From: Clostridium ljungdahlii
Lineage (GTDB): Bacteria > Bacillota > Clostridia > Clostridiales > Clostridiaceae
NCBI RefSeq assembly: GCF_001636845.1
Contig: NZ_LITT01000062.1
Coordinates: forward strand, 124,001-188,000
Reading direction: 5' to 3'
DNA: 64,000 bases
The stretch's first letter is position 1. Every line of letters starts with the position of its first letter. The notes beneath the pieces were generated by a model. That model saw only the letters and a program-made list of their open reading frames with translations. It was not told the origin of the DNA and did not search any database. The position numbers and the translations under genes are program-made. Of this stretch, positions 34,891-41,984 are shown one piece after another.

Positions 34891-35736
34891 ATGAAAAAAT
34901 TGTTTTGGCTTTGTTTTTTAATAATAGTACTTTATAAGATGTTTGTCTTATTAAATATGTTGCCACCTGTAATACCTCATGGAGATATAGTATACCATGT
35001 AATGGACTCTATATTATCTATTATTAATCAGTTTGCTATGGGTATTTCTGGTGCAATTGTTTTTTATTATATAAGTTTATTTTTTAATACAAAGAACAAT
35101 ATGGATGTAGCTTATGAAATAAGAGGAGATATATTAAACGTTTTACGTCATCATGCAAAAATTTTAGAAAATATAAAGTATTTCAAAAAAATAAAAAAAG
35201 ACACATATGATATATTCTTATGGAAAGATATTATTAATCTGTTGAATGTTATAAAAAATAGTCCAAAATTGAAAAATGAGTATGTTTATGATAAATATTT
35301 TGAAGATTATCTTGATTATAAAATTGAATATGAATATGAAAAAACTATTGGAGAATACTTTTTAGAAGTTGATGAAAACACTTTAGTGCAAGATATTGAC
35401 GATTTTAACATCTATAATAAAAAGTTAAGTATATATATAAATGACTTTAAAATCAATACGTCTTTTTTATATTATCTCAAAGGAGCTTTGGAAGGTGTTA
35501 ATACTTTTATAGATCCTGATTACTCAGATGATTTATTCCAATACAATAGTATTCTTAAATCTGAACTCAAAAGTAAAAATGTGGAAGCAGATAAAATGAC
35601 TGATTTGAAAAAATGTATATGTCTTGGCTATCTCAAATTTCTTACAGATACTATAAACTGTTTTAATATTTTTGACGACTATATAAGTTCTGTAGAGAAA
35701 AATAAGTTAATCAATTTTATAAAAATGATTAAGTAA
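34891..35736 (+). CDS. Membrane protein of unknown function
   Basis: A 281-residue protein not recognised. The ATG at 34891 follows AGGGAG; a frame extending to 34846 adds residues with no ribosome binding site. Two N-terminal helices (LFWLCFLIIVLYKMFVLL and IINQFAMGISGAIVFYYISLFF) anchor a cytosolic part of about 200 charged, mainly helical residues with no known motif. It lies downstream of the RES gene after a gap of about 230 bases that shows only fragments of reading frames. It might be a membrane component of the neighbouring cassette, or simply island cargo. Confidence 0.6.
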   Translation: MKKLFWLCFLIIVLYKMFVLLNMLPPVIPHGDIVYHVMDSILSIINQFAMGISGAIVFYYISLFFNTKNNMDVAYEIRGDILNVLRHHAKILENIKYFKKIKKDTYDIFLWKDIINLLNVIKNSPKLKNEYVYDKYFEDYLDYKIEYEYEKTIGEYFLEVDENTLVQDIDDFNIYNKKLSIYINDFKINTSFLYYLKGALEGVNTFIDPDYSDDLFQYNSILKSELKSKNVEADKMTDLKKCICLGYLKFLTDTINCFNIFDDYISSVEKNKLINFIKMIK

Positions 35737-36118
35737 TTTTAATTATAAATTTAAGATAAAAGTCAAAATGTAAGACAAAAACATAACATTATCGAACTGA
35801 GCTATTTTGCCTAATTGGTAAGAAGAGTTAATCTGTTGAAGAATGAAGCTATAACTTAATTATAGCTCCATTTATGATCCTTGACCATTATATAACTTCT
35901 CTGCCACAGTATTAGCAGGTTGCTCCATATATGTATGCTGCATGTTCAGCCCTATGATATAATATATTTTAGACATAATTTATGGTTCATGATGTTATTT
36001 ATATAAAAACAATGGATTAAAGAGAAATTCACAGTTGTAAATTATGACGTACGATTTTATTGCATTTAATATTATTTGCAATTATGATGAATTTAATTTT
36101 AATGAAAGAGGATATGGT
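35737..36118. other. Gene-free gap carrying repeat copy 1
   Basis: This stretch of about 380 bases has no credible gene on the plus strand. It contains the first copy of the gene-end/terminator repeat (35845-35976) and otherwise AT-rich sequence leading to the WecG-like gene, whose start is supported by AAAGAGGA. Confidence 0.6.
35845..35976 (-). repeat. Gene-end/terminator repeat, copy 1, with a 34-codon open frame
   Basis: On the minus strand a frame from 35976 to 35872 reads MSKIYYIIGLNMQHTYMEQP then ANTVAEKLYNGQGS and stop, followed by the hairpin GGAGCTATAATTAAGTTATAGC. Copies 2 and 3 keep the same C-terminal peptide in decayed form and the same hairpin. The frame here has no ribosome binding site, so it is more likely the end of a lost gene than a working peptide gene, but it is the only intact copy. 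Confidence 0.6.
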
Positions 36119-36811
36119 ATGGGAAGTTATGTAAATATTTTAGGGATAGATTTTTCAAAACTAAATCTAAAAGAAACAGTTGAATTAATTGATACCAAAA
36201 TATCAGAAGGTAGCAATAGAACATTTCACCTAATTACTGTAAATCCAGAAATTGCAGTACAGATTCAAGAAGACCCAGAATTAAAAAAAATATCACTTGG
36301 TGCAGACCTAATAACTCCTGATGGAGTAGGGATTGTTTGGGCTTCAAGATTAAAAGGAAATCCAGTACCAGAACGTGTTACAGGTTATGATTTACTTTTA
36401 GAAACCCTTAAAGTTGGAAATCAAAAAGGATGGTCATTTTATCTATTAGGTTCAGATGAAGAAGTAAATATGAAAGCGTCTGAATATATAATAAAAAATT
36501 ATCCTGATGTTAAAATTGCGGGGAGACATCATGGATACTTTAGTAAAGAAGAAGATACTCAAATTACTGAAAATATAAGGATTTCAAACCCCGATATTCT
36601 TATAGTTGCATTAGGGTCACCACTTGCTGATAAATGGATTTATAGTCATAAAAATCATATTAATACTAAAGTTGTTTTTGGTGTAGGAGGAAGTCTTGAT
36701 GTAATTACTGGAAAAGTGAAGCGTACACCAGAAATTTTAAAAAAGTTAAATTTAGAATGGTTACATAGAAGAATAACTCAACCTTCAAGAAAGAAAAGGC
36801 AAAAAAACTAA
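36119..36811 (+). CDS. WecG/TagA/CpsF family glycosyltransferase
   Basis: A 230-residue GT26-family enzyme; relatives (TagA) transfer N-acetylmannosamine to GlcNAc-diphospho-undecaprenol in wall teichoic acid linkage-unit synthesis. It has FHLITVNPEIAVQIQEDPEL, TPDGVGIVWASRLKG with the proposed catalytic aspartate, PERVTGYDLL, NPDILIVALGSPLADKWI, FGVGGSLDVITGKVKRTP and the C-terminal LEWLHRRITQPSR needed for membrane contact. ATG 36119 follows AAAGAGGA and yields the normal N-terminus; the longer frame from 36044 has none. It is isolated from other teichoic acid genes, lying inside the accessory island. Confidence 0.9.
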   Translation: MGSYVNILGIDFSKLNLKETVELIDTKISEGSNRTFHLITVNPEIAVQIQEDPELKKISLGADLITPDGVGIVWASRLKGNPVPERVTGYDLLLETLKVGNQKGWSFYLLGSDEEVNMKASEYIIKNYPDVKIAGRHHGYFSKEEDTQITENIRISNPDILIVALGSPLADKWIYSHKNHINTKVVFGVGGSLDVITGKVKRTPEILKKLNLEWLHRRITQPSRKKRQKN

Positions 36812-36887
36812 AAATTTTCGCATACAGAGTTTTTATTGAAGCACTTCATAAGAATACAATCTAAGTAATACATAACCTTCTTATAAA

Positions 36888-36909
36888 ACGTAATAGTAGT
36901 ATATTACGT
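36888..36909. other. Short inverted repeat before the methyltransferase-like gene
   Basis: ACGTAATA and TATTACGT with a six-base spacer lie about 110 bases before the start of the next gene. This could be an operator; there is no other support. Confidence 0.35.
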
Positions 36910-37017
36910 CACAATTATTAAATATAAAAAGGTTAAATTAATATGAGTATTATTGGATGACCACATGGAATGGTAGAAAGTAGTTATAAATTAAAGATAT
37001 AGAAGGTGTGGGATAAA

Positions 37018-37536
37018 ATGAACGCAGTTTTGACAGTAATGCCAATTATACTTATTAGGTATGGGCTTTTAAGTATAGTAAACAAAGAAGCACTTAAACG
37101 TGCGGGTTTATTTGCTCCAGTAATCGGAAGAGAAAAAGTAACATATTGGGTTTATCAAATTTCAACTACAATTATTTTACTATATTTGCTATTACTTAAA
37201 ATCAGGGCAGATTCTGAGTGGTTTTATATAGGTCTAGTAATCTATAGTTTAGGGATTATTTTATATGGGGTATCTATAATAAATTATGCTAAGCCTAAAA
37301 TGAGTGGAATAAATTTAAATGGGTTATATCGAGTATCCCGAAATCCTATGTACATTGCATATTTCATTTCTTTCTTAGGATGTGTATTTCTAACTCAATC
37401 ATGGATATTGCTTGTGCTATTGATATGTTTTCAAATATCAGCGCATTGGATTATTCTTTCAGAAGAAAGATGGTGTATTAAGGAATTTGGAGAAGAATAT
37501 TTAAAATATATGAATAGAGTAAGACGTTATATTTGA
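37018..37536 (+). CDS. Isoprenylcysteine carboxyl methyltransferase-like membrane protein
   Basis: A 172-residue integral membrane protein of the ICMT/PEMT-like group, SAM-dependent methyltransferases acting on lipids or prenylated thiols. Four or five helices are visible. The C-terminal signature GLYRVSRNPMYIAYF, then SEERWCIKEFGEEYLKYMNRVRRYI, carries the conserved RNPMY and E-E-Y residues. ATG 37018 is preferred over GTG 37006, which overlaps GAAGGTG. Bacterial substrates are mostly unknown. It lies between repeat copies 1 and 2 on the plus strand. Confidence 0.85.
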   Translation: MNAVLTVMPIILIRYGLLSIVNKEALKRAGLFAPVIGREKVTYWVYQISTTIILLYLLLLKIRADSEWFYIGLVIYSLGIILYGVSIINYAKPKMSGINLNGLYRVSRNPMYIAYFISFLGCVFLTQSWILLVLLICFQISAHWIILSEERWCIKEFGEEYLKYMNRVRRYI

Positions 37537-37604
37537 TAGGTATAATATAATTTTATTTGACCCATAATTCACATTCTTTATTTTATACGAAATAAATATA
37601 GATA

Positions 37605-37716
37605 AAAAATGGAGCTATACCCAACATAGCTCCATTTATGATCCCTGACCATTATATAACTTATCTGATACAACATCAGCAGATTTCTCTATATATGTAT
37701 ACTGTATGTGTAATTA
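37605..37716 (-). repeat. Gene-end/terminator repeat, copy 2
   Basis: Minus strand: a decayed frame ends in TYIEKSADVVSDKLYNGQGS and stop, followed by GGAGCTATGTTGGGTATAGCTCC and TTTTTTAT. It matches copy 1 in peptide and hairpin. It lies 36 bases after the agrC stop codon, so its hairpin (37605-37640) probably terminates the agr transcript. Confidence 0.7.
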
Positions 37717-37751
37717 TTTATACAAAAGATCCTATAAATTCATCCATTTAT

Positions 37752-39074
37752 CTATTCGTCTATCTTAAATTTCACTAAGAATTTAGTGATTTCTGAACTG
37801 CTTTCCACATATATTCTTCCATTGTTTTTTTCGACTAATTGTTTGATAATATACAGTCCAAAACCATGATCACTTTTTTTGCTGGTTTTCGTAGAAAAGC
37901 CCTTATCAAAAATCTTTTTTCTCATGTCTTCTGGAATGACATCCCCATTGTCAGCTACTTCAATACAAAAATCTTCATGCTCTCTAAAAGTGCTGACAGC
38001 TATCTCTTTATCATCAGTGTATAACTTAGATTGAAACGCTTCAAATGCATTGTCTACCAAGTTGCTTATTATACTTATTAATTCATCCTGTTTGACTTTT
38101 ATCAAATCAAATGGTTCGTCAATCATTACTTCAAAATCTATGTCATTTTTCACAGCATAGTTGTTTTTGATAGATAATAATCCATCTATGTAATCATTTC
38201 CTGTATTGAGATATTTAAAAGAAGACTGCATGGTATCTGAAATTTTCAACACATAATCATTTATTCTTTCAACAGTATTTGGTTTGTTTAATAAACATAA
38301 TCCCTGTATAACGTTTATGTGGTTGGCAAAATCGTGCTTTTCTTGCCTTATTATACTAATTATTTCCTCCATATTTTTAATTTGGCTTTCTTGAACTTTA
38401 TACTTGGCATTTATATTTACGAGGGCCTGTTCTTCTTTTAAGTTTTTAAATTTTGTTATTAAAAATATAAAATAAATAATAAAAATAATAAAATTATAGA
38501 TTTGTATATTTTTTATACTGAAAATACCATAGTTGATACAAAATACAAATAAGGTAAACGCACCTAATTCAAATATTAAATTAGCAAAAATAGCACCTTC
38601 TTTTTCAAACAATCTAAGTTTGATAAAATATGAATTAAACTTAAAAATCATTGTTACAATAAATATTTGAAGTAAAATAGAAATTATTGTAGCAATCAAT
38701 ATGTATGTATTATTTAAAAAAATTTGATTTAAATTTACATTAAATATAATCATTTCAATAATTTCAATAAAAGTTTCCGTAGTTAAAGTTATTGTAGCAA
38801 ATAAGCAAACTATAACTGTAGAATCAAAAATCTTTATTTTTGTAATACAAGCAAGTAATAAAATATAAAAAATTAAAAGAAAAAGTGTATGATAAATCTT
38901 TGAAATGTAAAATGTACTTAAATAAGTTATAAAGACAAACAATATGCAAAATAGTTCTGTTTTAATTTTGTTATGAATTATAAATTTTTTTTTATTATGT
39001 AATGCTTCAAAAATACTTAAAAGGAGAAATGCTTCTATAATATCTATTAATATTTCTTGTATAACATTATTCAT
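37752..39074 (-). CDS. agrC: AgrC-type sensor histidine kinase
   Basis: A 440-residue quorum-sensing kinase. Six hydrophobic helices fill residues 1-205, followed by a linker coiled coil and a histidine region EKHDFANHINVIQGL with H247 as the probable phospho-acceptor. The GHKL ATPase domain shows NLVDNAFEAF, VADNGDVIPEDM, the KGFSTK loop and HGFGLYIIKQLVEKNNG. This layout is that of AgrC/ComD kinases that bind cyclic peptides. The AgrD gene lies just upstream, separated by a 31-base-pair hairpin. No agrB or response regulator gene is in the island, so partners must lie elsewhere or be lost. Confidence 0.88.
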   Translation of the reverse strand: MNNVIQEILIDIIEAFLLLSIFEALHNKKKFIIHNKIKTELFCILFVFITYLSTFYISKIYHTLFLLIFYILLLACITKIKIFDSTVIVCLFATITLTTETFIEIIEMIIFNVNLNQIFLNNTYILIATIISILLQIFIVTMIFKFNSYFIKLRLFEKEGAIFANLIFELGAFTLFVFCINYGIFSIKNIQIYNFIIFIIYFIFLITKFKNLKEEQALVNINAKYKVQESQIKNMEEIISIIRQEKHDFANHINVIQGLCLLNKPNTVERINDYVLKISDTMQSSFKYLNTGNDYIDGLLSIKNNYAVKNDIDFEVMIDEPFDLIKVKQDELISIISNLVDNAFEAFQSKLYTDDKEIAVSTFREHEDFCIEVADNGDVIPEDMRKKIFDKGFSTKTSKKSDHGFGLYIIKQLVEKNNGRIYVESSSEITKFLVKFKIDE

Positions 39075-39090
39075 ATAAATATCCCACCTA

Positions 39091-39164
39091 TAATTAGTTT
39101 TTTACAAATGCTGTAAAGCAAAGACAAAATAAATTGCTTTACAACATTTGTAAAAAACTAATTA
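39091..39164 (-). other. 31-bp stem hairpin between agrD and agrC
   Basis: Two 31-base arms (39091-39121 and 39134-39164) with a single mismatch and a 12-base loop fill the gap between the agrD stop codon and the agrC ribosome binding site. On the minus strand no T-tract follows. It may protect the 3' end of agrD mRNA, reduce agrC expression, or be a small inserted palindrome. Confidence 0.8.
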
Positions 39165-39308
39165 CTATTTAAGGAGTTCATCGGGGCACTTTGGCTGATG
39201 AAAGCCCATAAAACAGGTTGGAACTATAACTATTCCAGCTAAAAACAAAGATAAGTAACCTACAACTTTCATGCTTTTCTTTAAGACACTCTCTTTTAAA
39301 TTTTTCAT
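39165..39308 (-). CDS. agrD: AgrD-like cyclic lactone autoinducer precursor
   Basis: A 47-codon gene with AGGAGGT ahead of the ATG. The product has a charged amphipathic N-terminus (MKNLKESVLKKSMKVVG), a hydrophobic segment (YLSLFLAGIVIV) and the segment PTCFMGFHQPKCPDELLK. By comparison with clostridial AgrD proteins, where the ring residues precede HQP, the signal is probably a thiolactone of CFMGF; HQPKCPDELLK would be the recognition tail removed by AgrB. It lies directly upstream of agrC, in the same direction. The core boundary is inferred. Confidence 0.85.
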   Translation of the reverse strand: MKNLKESVLKKSMKVVGYLSLFLAGIVIVPTCFMGFHQPKCPDELLK

Positions 39309-39401
39309 TTTTCTTATACCTCCTATAAATGTTTTAATTTATAAGTTCTACAAAATATTAGATTATCCTTCTACATTTTGCAAAAAAATAAAATTTAAAA
39401 A

Positions 39402-39575
39402 TTAAGTTTTATTTTTTTTGTGGTTTTCAGAAAAGTTTAATAAATTAAGTTTATAATAAGAGAGAATTAGCTTGTCCAGTTCTTGACTTACAGATAATAT
39501 TTCTTCATCAGTAAATTCACCTGAATCTAACATATTATACAGCCTATTTCTTACTTTTTCTAACAATGTGTTCAT
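39402..39575 (-). CDS. Spo0E-like aspartyl-phosphate phosphatase
   Basis: A 57-residue two-helix protein: MNTLLEKVRNRLYNMLDSGE, then a turn and EEILSVSQELDKLILSYY. The SQELD stretch is the signature of the Spo0E family, which removes phosphate from Spo0A and delays sporulation. AAGGATG precedes the ATG. It lies upstream of agrD on the same strand, about 95 bases away, so it could be co-transcribed with the agr genes. Clostridial members are often orphan regulators, and the Spo0A link here is inferred from the family. Confidence 0.8.
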   Translation of the reverse strand: MNTLLEKVRNRLYNMLDSGEFTDEEILSVSQELDKLILSYYKLNLLNFSENHKKNKT

Positions 39576-39740
39576 TAATTATACATCCTTACTAATTTAT
39601 TACTAATTTTCAACAACTTAGATATTATACTATAAAAATAAAAATTACACAAACCAATTTTTATATTTAAAATATATCTATTTTAAGTCAAATAATTAAG
39701 GAGAAAAAATAAAATAATCTCCTTATATATTATAGATATA

Positions 39741-39850
39741 AAAATGGAGCTATAATTAAATATAGCTCCGTTTACGATTTCTATCCATTATATAACATGT
39801 CTGCTACAACATAAGCATCTTGTCCCATATACGTACATTACATGTCCAAA
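39741..39850 (-). repeat. Gene-end/terminator repeat, copy 3
   Basis: Minus strand: a decayed frame with an internal stop reads TYMGQDAYVVADMLYNG and stop, followed by the hairpin GGAGCTATA/TATAGCTCC and TTTTTAT. It is clearly related to copies 1 and 2. It lies directly after the glycine-zipper peptide gene and probably acts as that gene's terminator. Confidence 0.65.
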
Positions 39851-39864
39851 TTCTATATATAATA

Positions 39865-40023
39865 CTACTTTGTTTTATTGTTACTCAAAGCTATTCCTAA
39901 AGCAGCGCCAATTGATATTCCTAAAGCAAGATTATTGAATAATATTCCAAATGAAATACCCAAACTTATTCCAATAGCTAAATAATCATAACTTTTTTTA
40001 CTTCCTTTTTTATTCTGTTCCAT
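39865..40023 (-). CDS. Glycine-zipper small membrane protein
   Basis: A 52-residue product with AAAGGAG upstream of its ATG. After the basic start MEQNKKGSKKSYDY comes a stretch of small-residue repeats, AIGISLGISFGILFNN and ALGISIGAALGIAL, typical of glycine-zipper peptides that pack in membranes, and a basic tail. Such genes are common and uncharacterised in Firmicutes. Here it follows the ImmA remnant on the same strand, and its stop is almost touching repeat copy 3. A toxin-like or signalling role is possible but unsupported. Confidence 0.7.
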   Translation of the reverse strand: MEQNKKGSKKSYDYLAIGISLGISFGILFNNLALGISIGAALGIALSNNKTK

Positions 40024-40055
40024 AACCAAACTCCTTTCTCAATAAATCAGTTGTC

Positions 40056-40331
40056 CTATTTATTAAATTTATATTCAACTAATTTCTCGTTAACTCCGAA
40101 ATATGATGCAATTTGGCCTTTACACATATTTTCTAAAGAATATTTAATGTCTTTTTCGTCAATTAAAAGTTCAGCTGCAAACTTGTTTGCTTCATTTTCA
40201 ATTTCGTTCAATTTAGAGTTTATTACTATATAGTTGTTTGTTATTAGACTAATATAAAACCCCTTAGTATTTTCCCCTATATCTTCATACCTTTTTTCTT
40301 TTTCCTGCCAATGCCAGCTAAATTGTTTCAC
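40056..40331 (-). pseudogene. ImmA/IrrE-type metallopeptidase remnant lacking HExxH
   Basis: A 91-codon frame whose second half, ENEANKFAAELLIDEKDIKY and QIASYFGVNEKLVEYKF, matches the C-terminal part of ImmA/IrrE peptidases. The earlier YIVINSKLN matches the strand that normally precedes the zinc motif. The HExxH stretch of about 25-30 residues expected between them is missing, so the protein cannot be an active peptidase. ImmA genes belong to integrative elements and prophages, which supports the view that this island is a decayed element. It marks the right edge before the pilus operon. Confidence 0.7.
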
Positions 40332-40463
40332 AATATTCTTGTATTAAGCCTAGATTTCATATGTGCAAAAGTTGGGTTAATTATATTTTAGCAGCATTGT
40401 TTAAAGATAAAAAGGATGGTTATAATTTATATATGTAAATAATAATGAAAAGAGGAAAATAAA

Positions 40464-41984
40464 GTGTTTCCTGTAGAATTAAAGAATATAAATATAGAAG
40501 ACATTTCTATAGAAATAGATGTAATAAAGAAAATACCTGAAGAAATAGCCAGGGATAATTGTTTAATAGCTTTAAAAGCGGAAGAAAATAAATTATTTAT
40601 AGCCGTAGATAAAGTACCCAATTTTACTCTAATTGAGGAACTAAAATTTATATTGGGAAAAGAACTTAAATTTTTTAGGACTAGTAGGGAAGTTATATTT
40701 AAGTTGATAAATAAGTACTACTGCAAACAAAATTTAGACCATGCACTAAAGGACATAAAGTTAAAGGAGAGTATTCCAGAATTAATTGCTAATCCACTTC
40801 AAGATGAATACAAGTTTCAAGGCTCTCCAGTTATAAAGGCAGCTAATTACATAATTGACAAGGCTATAGATGAAAGAGCCAGTGATTTGCATATAGAACC
40901 ATTTGAAAATAGTGTTACCATAAGAATGAGGGTAGATGGAATTATGAGGGAGTATATTAAAATACCAAAGTCTATCTATCCTCTTTTGTGCACTAGGATA
41001 AAGATAATGGCAGAGCTTGACATATCAGAAAGGAGGATATCCCAAGATGGGAAGATAAAATATGTTAAACAAAATCTAAACTATGACTTAAGGGTATCTA
41101 CCCTTCCTACTATATATGGTGAAAAAATAGTTTTAAGAATTTTATATAGAGATGAAAACATAAAAAACATGGCTACATTAGGATTTTCAAAAGAAAGTGA
41201 AGATAAAATAAAAAGAATGCTATGTTGCGATCACGGACTTCTTCTAGCCGTGGGGCCAACTGGTTCCGGGAAATCAACCACGCTTTATTCCCTATTAAAT
41301 AATATAAACAGGTATGAAAAAAATATAGTTAGCATAGAAGATCCTGTGGAATATACATTAGAAGGTATAAACCAAGTAAATGTAAATACCAAGATAGGGT
41401 TTAATTTTGCAGAAGGATTGAGAAGTATTCTGAGGCAAGATCCAGATGTAATAATGGTAGGCGAAATAAGAGATGAGGAAACAGCTCATATAGCAATAAG
41501 GGCAGCAGTAACAGGACACTTGGTTTTAAGTACGCTGCATACTAATAATCCTCTTGAATCTGTCATAAGACTTCAAGATATGGGAGTACCAGAATATTTT
41601 ATAGAAGATGCTCTGGTAGGTGTAATATGCCAGAGACTGGTTAGAAAAATATGCACTCATTGTAAAAGCAGGTATTTACCTTCACTTCAAGAGGTTAAAG
41701 AACTAAATTTATCTTCTGATTGCTATTTATATAGAGGAAAAGGATGTTCCAAATGCAGTCATACAGGATATAAGGGAAGAACAGTAGTATACCAGATAGT
41801 TAGCAGGGAAGATATTAGAAGACAGTATAGAAAAAATGATAAAATTGATTTTAAGGATGGTATAAAAAAATCAAATACGATTTCATTGAGACAAAAATGT
41901 ATAGAGCTTATTAAATCAGGAATTACAACTTATGAAGAACTATTAAGGCTAAACTTATTTGATTGCGATATTAAGGTTAGGTGA
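40464..41984 (+). CDS. Type IV pilus/type II secretion assembly ATPase (PilB/GspE)
   Basis: A 506-residue hexameric motor ATPase that drives pilin assembly. A short GspE N-terminal domain (1-110) precedes the ATPase: Walker A GPTGSGKST (264-272), an aspartate box, a Walker B stretch DPDVIMVGEIRDEETA, and a zinc-binding CxxC pair (CTHC and CSKC) near residues 395-430. GTG start after AAGAGGA. It starts the operon at the right border of the accessory island. The stop TGA overlaps an ATG (TGATG), so pilC translation was coupled to it. Confidence 0.93.
   Translation: MFPVELKNINIEDISIEIDVIKKIPEEIARDNCLIALKAEENKLFIAVDKVPNFTLIEELKFILGKELKFFRTSREVIFKLINKYYCKQNLDHALKDIKLKESIPELIANPLQDEYKFQGSPVIKAANYIIDKAIDERASDLHIEPFENSVTIRMRVDGIMREYIKIPKSIYPLLCTRIKIMAELDISERRISQDGKIKYVKQNLNYDLRVSTLPTIYGEKIVLRILYRDENIKNMATLGFSKESEDKIKRMLCCDHGLLLAVGPTGSGKSTTLYSLLNNINRYEKNIVSIEDPVEYTLEGINQVNVNTKIGFNFAEGLRSILRQDPDVIMVGEIRDEETAHIAIRAAVTGHLVLSTLHTNNPLESVIRLQDMGVPEYFIEDALVGVICQRLVRKICTHCKSRYLPSLQEVKELNLSSDCYLYRGKGCSKCSHTGYKGRTVVYQIVSREDIRRQYRKNDKIDFKDGIKKSNTISLRQKCIELIKSGITTYEELLRLNLFDCDIKVR

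Noticed and set aside
39091-39164. Rho-independent terminator between agrD and agrC
   Set aside because: The stem is very stable but no T-tract follows on the transcribed strand, and the agrC ribosome binding site comes directly after.
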